DNA of 64,000 nt from Flavobacterium sp. 83. Lineage in GTDB: Bacteria; Bacteroidota; Bacteroidia; Flavobacteriales; Flavobacteriaceae. The stretch spans positions 3,162,001 to 3,226,000 of the forward strand of contig NZ_JQMS01000001.1 of NCBI RefSeq assembly GCF_000744835.1. Reading direction: 5' to 3'. Of this stretch, positions 17,437 to 26,011 are shown piece by piece (the first letter of the stretch is position 1; every line of letters starts with the position of its first letter). Made by a program: the position numbers and the translations under genes. The notes under the pieces were generated by a model, which did not search any database, was not told where the DNA came from, and worked only from the letters and a program-made list of their open reading frames with translations.

Positions 17437-18289
17437 ATAAAAGTAGAATTAGTTGTCATATCTGATGTCCATCTTGGAACTTATAGAAGTCATGCTAATG
17501 AACTTTATAATTATCCATCCTCAATTAAACCCAAAACATTAGTCTTAAATGGCGATATAATTGATATTTGATATTTGGCAGTTTAGAAAATCCTACTTCC
17601 CAAAAACCCATTTAAAATTTATTCAAAAAATTACCAGTTTCGCTTCCAAAGGGACCTAAGTCTATTACATTACTGGAAATCATGATGAAATACTTCGTAA
17701 ATTCAGTGACATGAATATGGGAGATTTGAGTTTAATTGACAAATTGGTTGTAGAACTTGGTGACAAAAAACTATGGATATTTCATGGTGTTGTTTTTGAT
17801 GCTTCCGTACAACACTCTAAATGGAATGCTAAATTGGGCGGTTTGGGTTATGATTATTTAATCCTTTTAAATCGATTTGTAAATTGGTGTTTGTTAGGAT
17901 TAGGTAAAGATCCCTACTCTTTTTCAAAAAAAATAAAGGCAAGTGAAAAAAAAGCAGTGAAACAAATCTCTGATTTTAAATAAACTGCAAGAGAATTGGC
18001 TATTGAAAAAAAAAAAAAAAATGATTTTGTTATTTGTGGCCATATTCATGAACCAAAAATGATTTTTAAAGAAAACAAAAATGGTTCAACCACGTATTTG
18101 AATTTAGGAGATTGGGTGGAAAATTTAACTGCATTGAAATACAATAAAAAACGATGGAAATTATATAAGTACTCCGAAGCAAATTATAGTGAGGATGAAA
18201 ATTTTTTCGAAATGGTAGATAGCATCAGTAATCAACTTGTTGCTTCATATTATTTTTCAAATAAAATATTTTATTTTAATATTTTGTAG
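17437..18289 (+). pseudogene. LpxH-like calcineurin-type metallophosphoesterase, inactivated
   Basis: Three frames join into one UDP-2,3-diacylglucosamine pyrophosphatase-like phosphoesterase. Visible parts are VVISDVHLGTY, LVLNGDIIDIW, ITGNHDE, WIFHG-x-VFD, FVICGHIHEPKM and YLNLGDWVENLTAL. Lesions are (1) a probable start ATG changed to ATA at 17437; (2) a 7-bp tandem duplication GATATTT (17563-17576) shifting the frame after GDIIDI; (3) a TAA at 17657-17659; (4) a second TAA at 17981-17983; and (5) HGV where this family normally has HGD, a metal-site Asp. A run of 15 A at 18005-18019 is in frame. The original would have been about 280 residues acting at the inner membrane in lipid A-type metabolism. 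Confidence 0.9.
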
Positions 18290-18370
18290 TCAAAATCTTA
18301 AGTATTCTAAAAGTGGAAATTATATAACTTTTCATTAAAATTTTATAAATTCATTGATTGAGTTTAACAA

Positions 18371-18378
18371 TACCTTTG
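18371..18378 (+). promoter_or_regulatory. -7 promoter box (TACCTTTG) upstream of the small outer-membrane protein
   Basis: TACCTTTG matches TAnnTTTG, 20 bases before the ATG at 18398. A TTG occurs 14 bases upstream, slightly short for the -33 element. Confidence 0.5.
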
Positions 18379-18397
18379 TAGGAATAAAAATTTACTT

Positions 18398-18904
18398 ATG
18401 AAAAAAATTATTTTATCAGCAATTATGTTAATGGGATTAACATTTGCAGGACAAGCACAAGATATTTCAAAAAATGCTTTAGGTTTACGTTTAGGAGGCA
18501 ATAATGGTTTTGGTGGAGAGATATCTTATCAAAGAGCATTAGCTACTGACAATCGTTTGGAATTAGACTTAGGTTGGAGAAACAGAAGTAATTACAACAA
18601 TAATGGTTATGATGACAGAGCAATAAAATTAACAGGTTTATACCAATGGGTATGGAACATCGATGGTGGTTTCAACTGGTATGCTGGAGTAGGTGGTGGT
18701 TTAGGAAGCTACAGTTATGATGATAATAACAATAATTCATATAATGACACTTTTGCATTTGCAGCTGGAGATATTGGTATTGAATATAACTTTGATTTCC
18801 CTTTGTTGATTTCATTGGATTTCAGACCTGAATTTGGTGGGAATGGATATTACAAAAACAATTATGGTTCTGATGTAGCTTTAGGTCTTAGATACCAATT
18901 CTAA
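18398..18904 (+). CDS. Small outer-membrane beta-barrel protein
   Basis: The 168-residue protein has a clear Sec signal peptide (MKKIILSAIMLMGLTFAGQAQ) and cleavage after AQA/Q. The rest alternates polar and aromatic residues in strands (LGLRLGGNNGFGGEISYQRAL, RLELDLGWRNRSNY, FNWYAGVGGGLGSYSY, DIGIEYNFDFPLLISLDFRPEF) and ends in aromatic LGLRYQF. This is the usual terminal strand of an eight-stranded OmpA/OmpW-like barrel. Loops are Asn/Tyr/Asp-rich. The role is unknown. Its terminator hairpin, just downstream, has been split by an IS3-family element. Confidence 0.8.
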   Translation: MKKIILSAIMLMGLTFAGQAQDISKNALGLRLGGNNGFGGEISYQRALATDNRLELDLGWRNRSNYNNNGYDDRAIKLTGLYQWVWNIDGGFNWYAGVGGGLGSYSYDDNNNNSYNDTFAFAAGDIGIEYNFDFPLLISLDFRPEFGGNGYYKNNYGSDVALGLRYQF

Positions 18905-18928
18905 TAATTAAGCAATTAAAATATATTT

Positions 18929-18940
18929 AAAATGCCACTA
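18929..18940 (+). terminator. Left arm of the terminator hairpin split by the IS
   Basis: AAAATGCCACTA pairs exactly with TAGTGGCATTTT at 20378-20389, which runs into a T-run. Before insertion the two arms were joined by a GAAA tetraloop and ended transcription of the outer-membrane protein gene, probably also of the convergent lipoprotein gene. The arms are now 1.4 kb apart and cannot act as a normal terminator. Confidence 0.85.
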
Positions 18941-18944
18941 GAAA
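18941..18944. repeat. Target-site duplication of the IS3-family element, left (GAAA)
   Basis: GAAA occurs here and at 20374-20377, just outside the two IS ends. It is the former terminator tetraloop. Confidence 0.75.
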
Positions 18945-18987
18945 TGGACATGCCCCAAAAAGTTAGACACTATTTGGGGCATTTTTT

Positions 18988-19506
18988 ATGGAAAGAAAAG
19001 TTAAGTATGGTTACACATTTAAACTTGAATGTGTACAGGAGGTTTTAAACGAACATCAGTCTTGTTGTTCCGTTTCAAAGCAAAAGGGATTTTCGAAATC
19101 GCAACTACAAAAATGGGTTAGATTGTACAATAACTATGGAGGCAAAGGATTATTGCCATCTAAAAACAGGATCTATTCCATTGATTTTAAAATGAAAGTT
19201 TTAAAATCGTTATCAGAAGAACATCTATCTTTAAGTAAAGCATGTTTGTTGTTTAATATTCCATCAGAATCTACTATTGTAAAATGGAAGAAAGATTTTG
19301 CTAATTTTGGTATTGAAGGATTAAAACCAAAACTTAAAGGCAGACCAATATCTATGAGTGATTATAAGCGTAAAAAACGTAAATCAGACAAACCTTTAAC
19401 AAGAGAGGAAGAACTCTTAAAAGAGAACGAAAGACTTCGTTGTGAGAATGAATTGCTAAAAAAGTTACAAGCCTTAATTCAAGCCAGGAGAAATCCCAAG
19501 CCATAA
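18988..19506 (+). CDS. IS3-family transposase OrfA (helix-turn-helix subunit)
   Basis: The 172-residue protein has two helix-turn-helix units (CSVSKQKGFSKSQLQKWVRLY and LSKACLLFNIPSESTIVKWKKDF). A basic linker (KRKKRKSDKPLTREEE) and a C-terminal leucine-zipper-like coil (LLKENERLRCENELLKKLQAL) follow, typical of IS150 InsA-type proteins that bind the IS ends. Its stop overlaps the orfB start (TAATG). A slippery heptamer near its end allows -1 frameshifting to make the full OrfAB transposase. Confidence 0.93.
   Translation: MERKVKYGYTFKLECVQEVLNEHQSCCSVSKQKGFSKSQLQKWVRLYNNYGGKGLLPSKNRIYSIDFKMKVLKSLSEEHLSLSKACLLFNIPSESTIVKWKKDFANFGIEGLKPKLKGRPISMSDYKRKKRKSDKPLTREEELLKENERLRCENELLKKLQALIQARRNPKP
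19458..19464 (+). promoter_or_regulatory. Programmed -1 frameshift heptamer (A-AAA-AAG)
   Basis: AAAAAAG lies in the X-XXY-YYZ phase of orfA. The -1 frame from here to orfB has no stop, so slippage yields an OrfAB fusion. Confidence 0.8.
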
Positions 19507-20339
19507 TGGAGTTAAGGCATAAATTTGATTTAGAATTACTTCTAGATTTAACAAAAATGGCACGTAGTAGTTTTTATTATCATCAAAAGCAGAATAAATT
19601 ACCTGATAAATACAAAGAAATCAAAGAGTTAATTAAAGCCATTTATCAAAGCCATAAAGGGCGCTATGGTTACAGAAGAATAACCGATGAACTCCAAAAT
19701 AGAGCAATGATTATCAATCATAAAACAGTTTTTAGATTAATGAAATTACTGGGATTAAAAAGTCTTATTAGATTAAAGAAATATAAATCATATAAAGGCG
19801 AACAAGGTAAAATTGCACCAAATGTTCTAAAAAGAAATTTCAAAGCAGTTGCACCAAATCAAAAATGGGCAACCGATATAACCGAGTTTAATGTCTCGGG
19901 TCAAAAATTGTATCTATCGCCTATTATTGATTTATTTAATCAAGAAATAATCAGTTACGAACTAACAGAACGCCCAGTGTTTAATCAAGTAGTTATAATG
20001 CTCAAAAAAGCATTTAAAAAAATACCTAATAACACTAATCTAACACTGCATTCAGATCAAGGCTGGCAATATCAAATGAAACAATATCAGTATTTGCTGA
20101 AAGAAAAAGGAATTGTACAAAGTATGTCAAGAAAAGGAAATTGTTTAGACAATGCTATAATTGAAAACTTCTTTGGAATATTAAAATCTGAACTGTTTTA
20201 TCTTAAAAAATACACATCATTAGACCAATTAAAAAAGGAAATAAATGAATATATAAAATATTACAATAAAGATAGAATCAAGTCGAATTTAAACAAAATG
20301 AGCCCGATACAATATCGAGCTCATTATTATCAAAATTAA
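19506..20339 (+). CDS. IS3-family transposase OrfB (DDE integrase domain)
   Basis: The 277-residue catalytic half of the transposase has an N-terminal HTH_21-type segment (KEIKELIKAIYQSHKGRYGYRRITDEL). The rve integrase core carries the DDE triad: Asp in NQKWATDITEF, Asp in LHSDQGWQYQ, and Glu in GNCLDNAIIENFFGILKSE. The closing YIKYYNKDRIKSNLNKMSPIQYR is family-typical. No stop or frameshift interrupts it, so the element should be transposition-competent when fused to OrfA. Confidence 0.95.
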   Translation: MELRHKFDLELLLDLTKMARSSFYYHQKQNKLPDKYKEIKELIKAIYQSHKGRYGYRRITDELQNRAMIINHKTVFRLMKLLGLKSLIRLKKYKSYKGEQGKIAPNVLKRNFKAVAPNQKWATDITEFNVSGQKLYLSPIIDLFNQEIISYELTERPVFNQVVIMLKKAFKKIPNNTNLTLHSDQGWQYQMKQYQYLLKEKGIVQSMSRKGNCLDNAIIENFFGILKSELFYLKKYTSLDQLKKEINEYIKYYNKDRIKSNLNKMSPIQYRAHYYQN

Positions 20340-20373
20340 TTATAAATTTGTCTAAACTTTTGGGTGCAGTCTA

Positions 20374-20377
20374 GAAA
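20374..20377. repeat. Target-site duplication of the IS3-family element, right (GAAA)
   Basis: This is the second GAAA copy, flanked by the right terminator arm. Confidence 0.75.
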
Positions 20378-20389
20378 TAGTGGCATTTT
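20378..20389 (+). terminator. Right arm of the IS-split terminator
   Basis: TAGTGGCATTTT is the exact complement of 18929-18940, followed by more T. It directly abuts the stop codon of the convergent lipoprotein gene. Confidence 0.85.
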
Positions 20390-20390
20390 T

Positions 20391-20819
20391 TTATTTGATA
20401 ATAATTTCTTTTTTAGAGTTTATTCGGACTAAACAAAAGGGATTCGTTATCGCTTGAGTTATCATTTCATTAGGCCCAGGAATAGTTTCTTTTATGGTAA
20501 CAATTATATTTTTTTCTGTTTCAACAGCACTTTCAACTTCAATTTTATAGCCTCCTGAGTTTTTATTACCCATATTCAAAATGATAAAGTTTGAAGTTTG
20601 AATATCATTTGGGCTAATTTTATTTTTTAGATTCTCATCGTTTTGCAGCATTTTAATTTCATTGGGCTCCGAAAGAATCTCAAAAAAACGAATGCTTGCT
20701 CCTCCATCATTTTGTTGCGTTAAGAGTTCAAACAACGGTCTTTTGACTGAATTTTTAGTAGAAGAAGCTCCACATGAAACTAAGAGTAAAACTAAGAACA
20801 AGGAAGGAATTTTTTTCAT
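20391..20819 (-). CDS. PrcB-domain lipoprotein (probable protease-complex subunit)
   Basis: The 142-residue lipoprotein has signal MKKIPSLFLVLLLVSC, with Cys16 as lipid site. The C-terminal half resembles the PrcB C-terminal domain: FIILNMGNKNSGGYKIEVESA, then NIIVTIKETIPGPNEMITQAITNPFCLVRIN. In oral Bacteroidota and spirochaetes PrcB partners a surface protease; here no protease gene is adjacent, so its partner is unknown. The gene ends at the split terminator, and bshA is 51 bp upstream on the same strand. Confidence 0.75.
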   Translation of the reverse strand: MKKIPSLFLVLLLVSCGASSTKNSVKRPLFELLTQQNDGGASIRFFEILSEPNEIKMLQNDENLKNKISPNDIQTSNFIILNMGNKNSGGYKIEVESAVETEKNIIVTIKETIPGPNEMITQAITNPFCLVRINSKKEIIIK

Positions 20820-20869
20820 TTTTTTTATTTCTACTATTAAAATTAAGAATCCATTTAAAACATTAATTC

Positions 20870-22003
20870 TTATAAATATTTATTTATAGCCTTCTCATAC
20901 AAATTTTCATATAAAGGTAAGATATTTTTTATATCAAACTTTTTTGCAATTAAAAGTGCATTCTCTTTGAACTTATTTAGAGTTACATCATCTTTCAATA
21001 TTTTCAAAGCATTGACAGCCATTTCATCAGTATTGCCTACATTACTCAAATAACCAGAAATAGCATTAAAATTAACTTCTGGTAAACCTCCAGAATTACT
21101 TGAAATTACAGGAACTCCCCAAGCCATTGCTTCAAGAGCTGCAAGACCAAAACTTTCTGTTTCAGATGGTAATAAAAATAAATCTGTGTAACTCAATATT
21201 TTATCTATTTCATTACTGTTCCCAAAAAAGATTACTTTATCTATAATTCCTAATTCCTGACATAAATATTCGGCCTTTTCTTTTTCAGGACCATCACCCA
21301 CCATCATCAATTTAGCAGGAATTTCTTTTTGAATGTTATAAAATATTTTAATAACATCAGGAATTCTTTTTACTTTTCTAAAATTACTGATATGAGTAAT
21401 TATTCGTTCCTCCTGTTTCGCCATTACGGAACGATGACAAGAAATACTTGGGTCATTAACATTTTTATCCAATTCAATAAAATTAGGAATTACCTCAATT
21501 TCATTTTTTATATTAAATAATTTAAGCGTGTCGTCTTTCAAACTTTGGGAAACCGAAGTAACAAAATCAGATTTATTGATACTGAAGGTTACGGCAGGTT
21601 TATAAAAAGGATGATTTCCAACTAAAGTAATATCAGTACCGTGAAGCGTAGTAACCATTGGGATATTAATTCCTTCATCTTTTAGCATTTGTTTCGCCAT
21701 ATAGCCGGCATAAGCATGCGGTATCGCATAATGCACATGTAATAATTCTATTTTATAGAGCTTTACCATATCGACCAATTTGCTTGACAAAGCCAATTCA
21801 TAAGGTTGATAATGAAACAATGGATATTCAGGAACATTAACCTCATGATAATGAACATTTGGGCTCAAAAGAGCCAAACGCACTGGTTGACTGTAGGTTA
21901 TAAAATGTATTTCGTGACCACGTCGTGCCAATTCAAGACCTAATTCTGTCGCGACAACACCACTTCCTCCAAAGGTAGGATAACAAACTATTGCAATTTT
22001 CAT
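20870..22003 (-). CDS. bshA: N-acetyl-alpha-D-glucosaminyl L-malate synthase
   Basis: The 377-residue GT4-family glycosyltransferase makes GlcNAc-malate from UDP-GlcNAc and L-malate, the first step of bacillithiol synthesis. The N-terminus MKIAIVCYPTFGGSGVVATELG and motifs HVHYAIPHAYAGYMAKQ, VTTLHGTDITLVG, VIPNFIELD, LMMVGDGPEKEKAEYL and LLPSETESFGLAALEAMAWGVPVISS are diagnostic for BshA. It is cytoplasmic and full length. Other bsh genes are not in the window. It indicates that the organism uses bacillithiol as a low-molecular-weight thiol. Confidence 0.94.
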   Translation of the reverse strand: MKIAIVCYPTFGGSGVVATELGLELARRGHEIHFITYSQPVRLALLSPNVHYHEVNVPEYPLFHYQPYELALSSKLVDMVKLYKIELLHVHYAIPHAYAGYMAKQMLKDEGINIPMVTTLHGTDITLVGNHPFYKPAVTFSINKSDFVTSVSQSLKDDTLKLFNIKNEIEVIPNFIELDKNVNDPSISCHRSVMAKQEERIITHISNFRKVKRIPDVIKIFYNIQKEIPAKLMMVGDGPEKEKAEYLCQELGIIDKVIFFGNSNEIDKILSYTDLFLLPSETESFGLAALEAMAWGVPVISSNSGGLPEVNFNAISGYLSNVGNTDEMAVNALKILKDDVTLNKFKENALLIAKKFDIKNILPLYENLYEKAINKYL

Positions 22004-22079
22004 GTATGTATTTTAATGAAACGAAATTAATAAAAATAGGAATGGCTTTTATGGAAATTTAAGTTAAATAGTATCAATC

Positions 22080-24092
22080 TTAAAATTTCATTCGTTGAAT
22101 TCTTACTGCATTTAAAATTGCCAATAATGCCACGCCAACATCAGCAAAAACGGCTTCCCACATTGTTGCTAATCCACCAGCACCCATTATTAAAACGATG
22201 AGTTTAACCGTAAAAGCAAGTCCTATATTTTGCCAAACGATTTGCTTTGTTTTTTTTCCGATGTTTATTGCTGTAAAAATTTTAATTGGTTGATCATTTT
22301 GAATTACCACATCAGCAGTTTCTATGGTAGCATCACTTCCTAAACCACCCATCGCAATTCCTACATCGGCCAAAGCAATAACGGGGGCATCATTGACACC
22401 ATCACCAACAAATGCAATTTTCAAATGCTGTTCTTTGAGTTCTGAAACTTTTTGAACTTTATTCTCCGGTAATAAATCTCCAAAAGCCTGATCAATATTC
22501 AATTCTTTGGCAACAAGCGAAACTATTGCTTGATTGTCACCTGAAAGCATAATCGTTTTCACATTTGACTTGTGTAAACTCTGGATTGTTTCTTTTGCAT
22601 CTTCTTTTATTTCATCAGCAATAATAAAATAGCCAGCATATTTGTGATTGATGGCTACAACAATAATTGTAAATGGAATCACATCAATTTCAGTATCATA
22701 ACTGATGTCGAATTTTTTCATTAATTTAGTGCTTCCCACTAAAATTTCTTTTCCATCTACGAGTCCTTTTATTCCGTGGCCTGCAATTTCATTAGCTTCT
22801 GTAACAGTTGTATCTTTCACGATGTCCTTCGCATACTCAATTATTGCTGACCCAACAGGATGTGTTGATTTAGTTTCAATTGCTGCAGTATATTTTACCA
22901 AATCACTCTCTGAAATCCCAACAGCTACTGCTTTTTGAACTTTAAAAACACCTTTAGTTAACGTTCCTGTTTTATCCATAACTACAACTTGAATCGTTGC
23001 CAAAATATCGAGAAAAGTAGACCCTTTAATTAAAATTCCGTTCTTACTTGCTGCGCCAATTCCTCCAAAATAACCTAATGGAATAGAAATAACAAGTGCG
23101 CATGGACAAGAGATTACCAAGAAAATTAATGCTCGATACAACCAATCTCTAAAAACATAATCAGCAACAAATAATGAAGGAAGCAAACAAATCCCAATGG
23201 CCAGATAAACAACTATTGGTGTATATATTTTGGCAAATTTTCGAATAAACAACTCTGTAGGTGCTTTTTTAGCTGAAGCTTCCTGAACCATTTCAAGAAT
23301 TCTAGATAATTTACTATCGTTGAAAGCTGTGGTAACTTCAACTTGTGCAACAGCATTAAGATTAATCATTCCTGCCAGAACGGTTTCTCCTTTCGATTTG
23401 GTATCTGGTTTGCTTTCTCCAGTCAATGCAGCAGTGTTGAAAGTAGCATTATCTGAAAGTAATTTCCCATCCAAAGCTAATTTTTCTCCTTGTTTTAATT
23501 GAATGATTTCTCCAATAGTAATATCCGAAGCTTTTTTAGAAATAGTTGCAAATCCTTCAATAATATTTGCCGTATCCGGTCTTTGATCCAATAACGATTT
23601 GATATTGGATTTAGCTCTTTTTACTGCTAACATTTGGAATAACTCCCCAATAGAATAAAATAACATTACAGCAACACCTTCAGCATATTGACCAATTCCA
23701 AAAGCGCCAAGTGTGGCAATACACATTAGAAAAAATTCAGAAAAAATAGCTCCTTTACGAATACTTTCTAAAGCTTCTTTCAATACAGGCCAACCCACAG
23801 GGATATAAGCTACGCAAAACCATACAATCCTAACCCAACCCGCAAACCAGGTTTGATGAAAATAATTATCAAATGAAATCGCTAAAAGCAATAGTAATAA
23901 ACTGATTACGGAAGGTAAAAACATTCTAAAAACACTGTCACTTCCATTTGAATGATCGTGATCATCTTCGTCGCCATGAGAATGATTTTCTAAATCATCA
24001 TGAGAACAACATCCAGAATCATTGGATTTTGTTATAACTGTTTTTTCATCTAAAGCACAACAAGATTCTTTGTCGTTATGTTGGTGTATCAT
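22080..24092 (-). CDS. Heavy-metal translocating P1B-type ATPase (zinc/cadmium type)
   Basis: The 670-residue exporter starts at the ATG giving MIHQHNDKESCC; a longer frame reaching 24140 would add an implausible hydrophobic leader. It has the actuator TGES motif (AALTGESKPDT), transmembrane CPC in ISCPCALVIS, phosphorylation Asp in DKTGTLTKG, HP locus STHPVGSAI, and GDGVNDAPVIA. There is no HMA domain. Instead the first 60 residues hold two CC pairs and a His/Asp-rich run (HSHGDEDDHDHS), fitting Zn/Cd/Co specificity. The start overlaps the end of the upstream MFS gene by 17 bp, so the two are probably translationally coupled. Confidence 0.93.
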   Translation of the reverse strand: MIHQHNDKESCCALDEKTVITKSNDSGCCSHDDLENHSHGDEDDHDHSNGSDSVFRMFLPSVISLLLLLLAISFDNYFHQTWFAGWVRIVWFCVAYIPVGWPVLKEALESIRKGAIFSEFFLMCIATLGAFGIGQYAEGVAVMLFYSIGELFQMLAVKRAKSNIKSLLDQRPDTANIIEGFATISKKASDITIGEIIQLKQGEKLALDGKLLSDNATFNTAALTGESKPDTKSKGETVLAGMINLNAVAQVEVTTAFNDSKLSRILEMVQEASAKKAPTELFIRKFAKIYTPIVVYLAIGICLLPSLFVADYVFRDWLYRALIFLVISCPCALVISIPLGYFGGIGAASKNGILIKGSTFLDILATIQVVVMDKTGTLTKGVFKVQKAVAVGISESDLVKYTAAIETKSTHPVGSAIIEYAKDIVKDTTVTEANEIAGHGIKGLVDGKEILVGSTKLMKKFDISYDTEIDVIPFTIIVVAINHKYAGYFIIADEIKEDAKETIQSLHKSNVKTIMLSGDNQAIVSLVAKELNIDQAFGDLLPENKVQKVSELKEQHLKIAFVGDGVNDAPVIALADVGIAMGGLGSDATIETADVVIQNDQPIKIFTAINIGKKTKQIVWQNIGLAFTVKLIVLIMGAGGLATMWEAVFADVGVALLAILNAVRIQRMKF

Positions 24093-25275
24093 TTTTAATA
24101 ATTTTATCCTTAATAAAAAAAGAAAAGTAAATAATAACAAAAACTGTCATTATTCCTGTAATCATAAATGTAGCATTGGCTCCAAATTGATACCAAATAA
24201 GTCCTGCAAGAGAACTAGCAATTAAAGTGCATATACTTTGAAATCCCGAATAGGTTCCTATTGCAGTAGCTGTATCTTTTTTATCAGAAATATTGCTAAT
24301 CCAAGCTTTTGATATTCCTTCGGTAGCCGCTGCATAAACGCCATAAATAAAAAACAGAAGCGCAATCGTGTAACTATTTTTGCTGAAAGCCATCCCAAAA
24401 TAGACAATTGCAAATAACGAAATGCCAAATAGGAACATTTTCTTTAAACCTATTTTATCTGCTAAAATTCCTATTGGCAAGGAACAAAGAGCATAAACCA
24501 AATTATAAAAAATATAAATTCCGATAACATTAGTATCGTTTAGACCAGTTTGCTTCGCTTTTAATAATAGAAAAATATCAGAACTATTGAATAATGTAAA
24601 TGCTAATAATCCAATCACTACTTTTCGATATTGTGCTGGACTTGTTCTCCAATAGTTTAGAAAAGAGAAAAAGGATGTGGGCTTTTTTTCTGATAAGTGT
24701 TTTTGAGTTTTGTCTTTGAGCAAAAAGGAGGCAAATACAGCCAATAAACCCGGAATAAAAGCAATGTAAAAAAGTATTCTATACTCTTGGGGATAAAAAT
24801 AAAGATAAATTAAAGCGATTACTGGTCCTAAAACAGCTCCCAAAGTATCCATTGCTCTATGAAATCCAAAAATTTTCCCCTTAGTTTGAGGTGTTGCCTC
24901 ATCAGATAATATTGCATCTCTAGCTCCAGTACGAATACCTTTTCCAAATCTATCAATCGATCGTGCAAAGAAAATCCACAATGGAAAAATAAAAGCAGCC
25001 ATCATGGGTTTTGAAATAGCACTTAAAGCATATCCTAATCGAACGAAAGGAACTCGTTTACCAGAATTATCAGATAATTTGCCGAAATACCCTTTACTTA
25101 ATCCAGCCAAAGCTTCGGCAAAACCCTCTAAAACACCTATTAAAACAATTGAAAACCCGATTGATTTGAGATAAATAGGCATGATGGGGTAAAGCATCTC
25201 GCTAGCTGTATCAGTAAACAAACTAACTAGGGATAAAACCCATACCGTTTTTGAAATATAATTTAATATTTTCAC
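24076..25275 (-). CDS. MFS transporter, possibly linked to metal efflux
   Basis: The 399-residue twelve-helix transporter has MFS loop motifs GYFGKLSDNSGKRVPFVRLGYALSA and LADKIGLKKMFLFG. Its N-terminus TVWVLSLVSLFTDTASEMLYPIMPIYLKSIG resembles a widespread group of MFS proteins often found beside heavy-metal resistance genes. The substrate is unknown. It overlaps the start of the P-type ATPase gene by 17 bp, which suggests one operon and perhaps a joint role in metal homeostasis; that link is inferred from gene order only. Confidence 0.87.
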   Translation of the reverse strand: MKILNYISKTVWVLSLVSLFTDTASEMLYPIMPIYLKSIGFSIVLIGVLEGFAEALAGLSKGYFGKLSDNSGKRVPFVRLGYALSAISKPMMAAFIFPLWIFFARSIDRFGKGIRTGARDAILSDEATPQTKGKIFGFHRAMDTLGAVLGPVIALIYLYFYPQEYRILFYIAFIPGLLAVFASFLLKDKTQKHLSEKKPTSFFSFLNYWRTSPAQYRKVVIGLLAFTLFNSSDIFLLLKAKQTGLNDTNVIGIYIFYNLVYALCSLPIGILADKIGLKKMFLFGISLFAIVYFGMAFSKNSYTIALLFFIYGVYAAATEGISKAWISNISDKKDTATAIGTYSGFQSICTLIASSLAGLIWYQFGANATFMITGIMTVFVIIYFSFFIKDKIIKNDTPT

Positions 25276-25320
25276 CGTATTTTATCTTGTTTTAAATAAT
25301 CATTTCATAAATACAAACAG

Positions 25321-25941
25321 TTATTTTTCCTTTTTAGATCGTTTTTTATTAATCCATTTATTAGCTTTATAAGTCAAATATGCAGAACCACTTCCTAAAA
25401 TAGCACCTGCAAAAACATCCGAAGGATAATGAACACCTAAATGCATACGTGAATACCCCACAGCACTCGCCCATACAAATGAGGGTGCAATTACATACCA
25501 TTTAGGATAAACCATACTTAACGAAGTTGCTGTAGCAAAAGCTGTAGAAGTATGACCGGAAGGAAATGAATAACCTCCTGTTGAAATTACTTGATCGATA
25601 TCTGAATAAGTCTCAAATGGTCTTTGCTTTTTTACAACTTGTTTTAAAGCAGTTGTTATAAAAGCGTTCACTAAGAATGTTTCACCTATAAAAATTGCCT
25701 GTTTTTTGATTGTGCTATCTTTCTTTATCATTCCGGCAGAATACATAATAATAGGGGTAGCAATACTTATAGGAAGGGCACTTCTGGTTACTGACTTAAA
25801 AGTAGGATCTAAGTTCTTGTTTCTATTTACATTTATATCTCTTAAAATATTTATATCAATATTTTGAGCATTTATAATACTTATATAAAAAAGGAATACA
25901 GTTAAACAAACAAATTTAAATACTTCACTTTTATTTTTCAT
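25321..25941 (-). CDS. PAP2-family membrane-associated phosphatase
   Basis: The 206-residue protein has a signal-like N-terminus ending in INAQ and the three phosphatase motifs: K100-x6-R107-P108, PSGH at 127-130, and SRMHLGVHYPSDVFAG (catalytic His about 171). Family members dephosphorylate lipid phosphates such as phosphatidic acid, undecaprenyl pyrophosphate or lipid A 1-phosphate in the periplasm. The particular substrate is unknown. A second, distinct PAP2 gene lies 4 kb away at 29600, with the GH3-fusion gene between them. Confidence 0.9.
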   Translation of the reverse strand: MKNKSEVFKFVCLTVFLFYISIINAQNIDINILRDINVNRNKNLDPTFKSVTRSALPISIATPIIMYSAGMIKKDSTIKKQAIFIGETFLVNAFITTALKQVVKKQRPFETYSDIDQVISTGGYSFPSGHTSTAFATATSLSMVYPKWYVIAPSFVWASAVGYSRMHLGVHYPSDVFAGAILGSGSAYLTYKANKWINKKRSKKEK

Positions 25942-26011
25942 CGTATGGATTTACTTATCAAATATACTATAATACAACATCTTATTTATACTGAAGTATT
26001 GAAAATAAAAA

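Larger units (their letters stand above)
18945..20373 (+). mobile_element. Complete IS3-family (IS150-like) insertion sequence, 1429 bp
   Basis: The ends are imperfect inverted repeats. The left starts TGGACATGCCCCAAAAAG; the right, complemented, starts TAGACTGCACCCAAAAG, and both continue to TTAGACA. Two overlapping ORFs (orfA and orfB) and a phased A-AAA-AAG slippery heptamer are present, as in IS150. The DDE residues are intact. The 4-bp duplication GAAA marks insertion into the loop of a terminator. Confidence 0.92.

Noticed and set aside
17374..18289. Three separate small genes
   Set aside because: They join into one phosphoesterase sequence once the 7-bp duplication and two TAA codons are recognised.
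24093..24140. Hydrophobic N-terminal extension of the P-type ATPase
   Set aside because: It would lie within the coding end of the MFS gene and has no counterpart in P1B ATPases; the ATG at 24092 gives the Cys/His-rich start.
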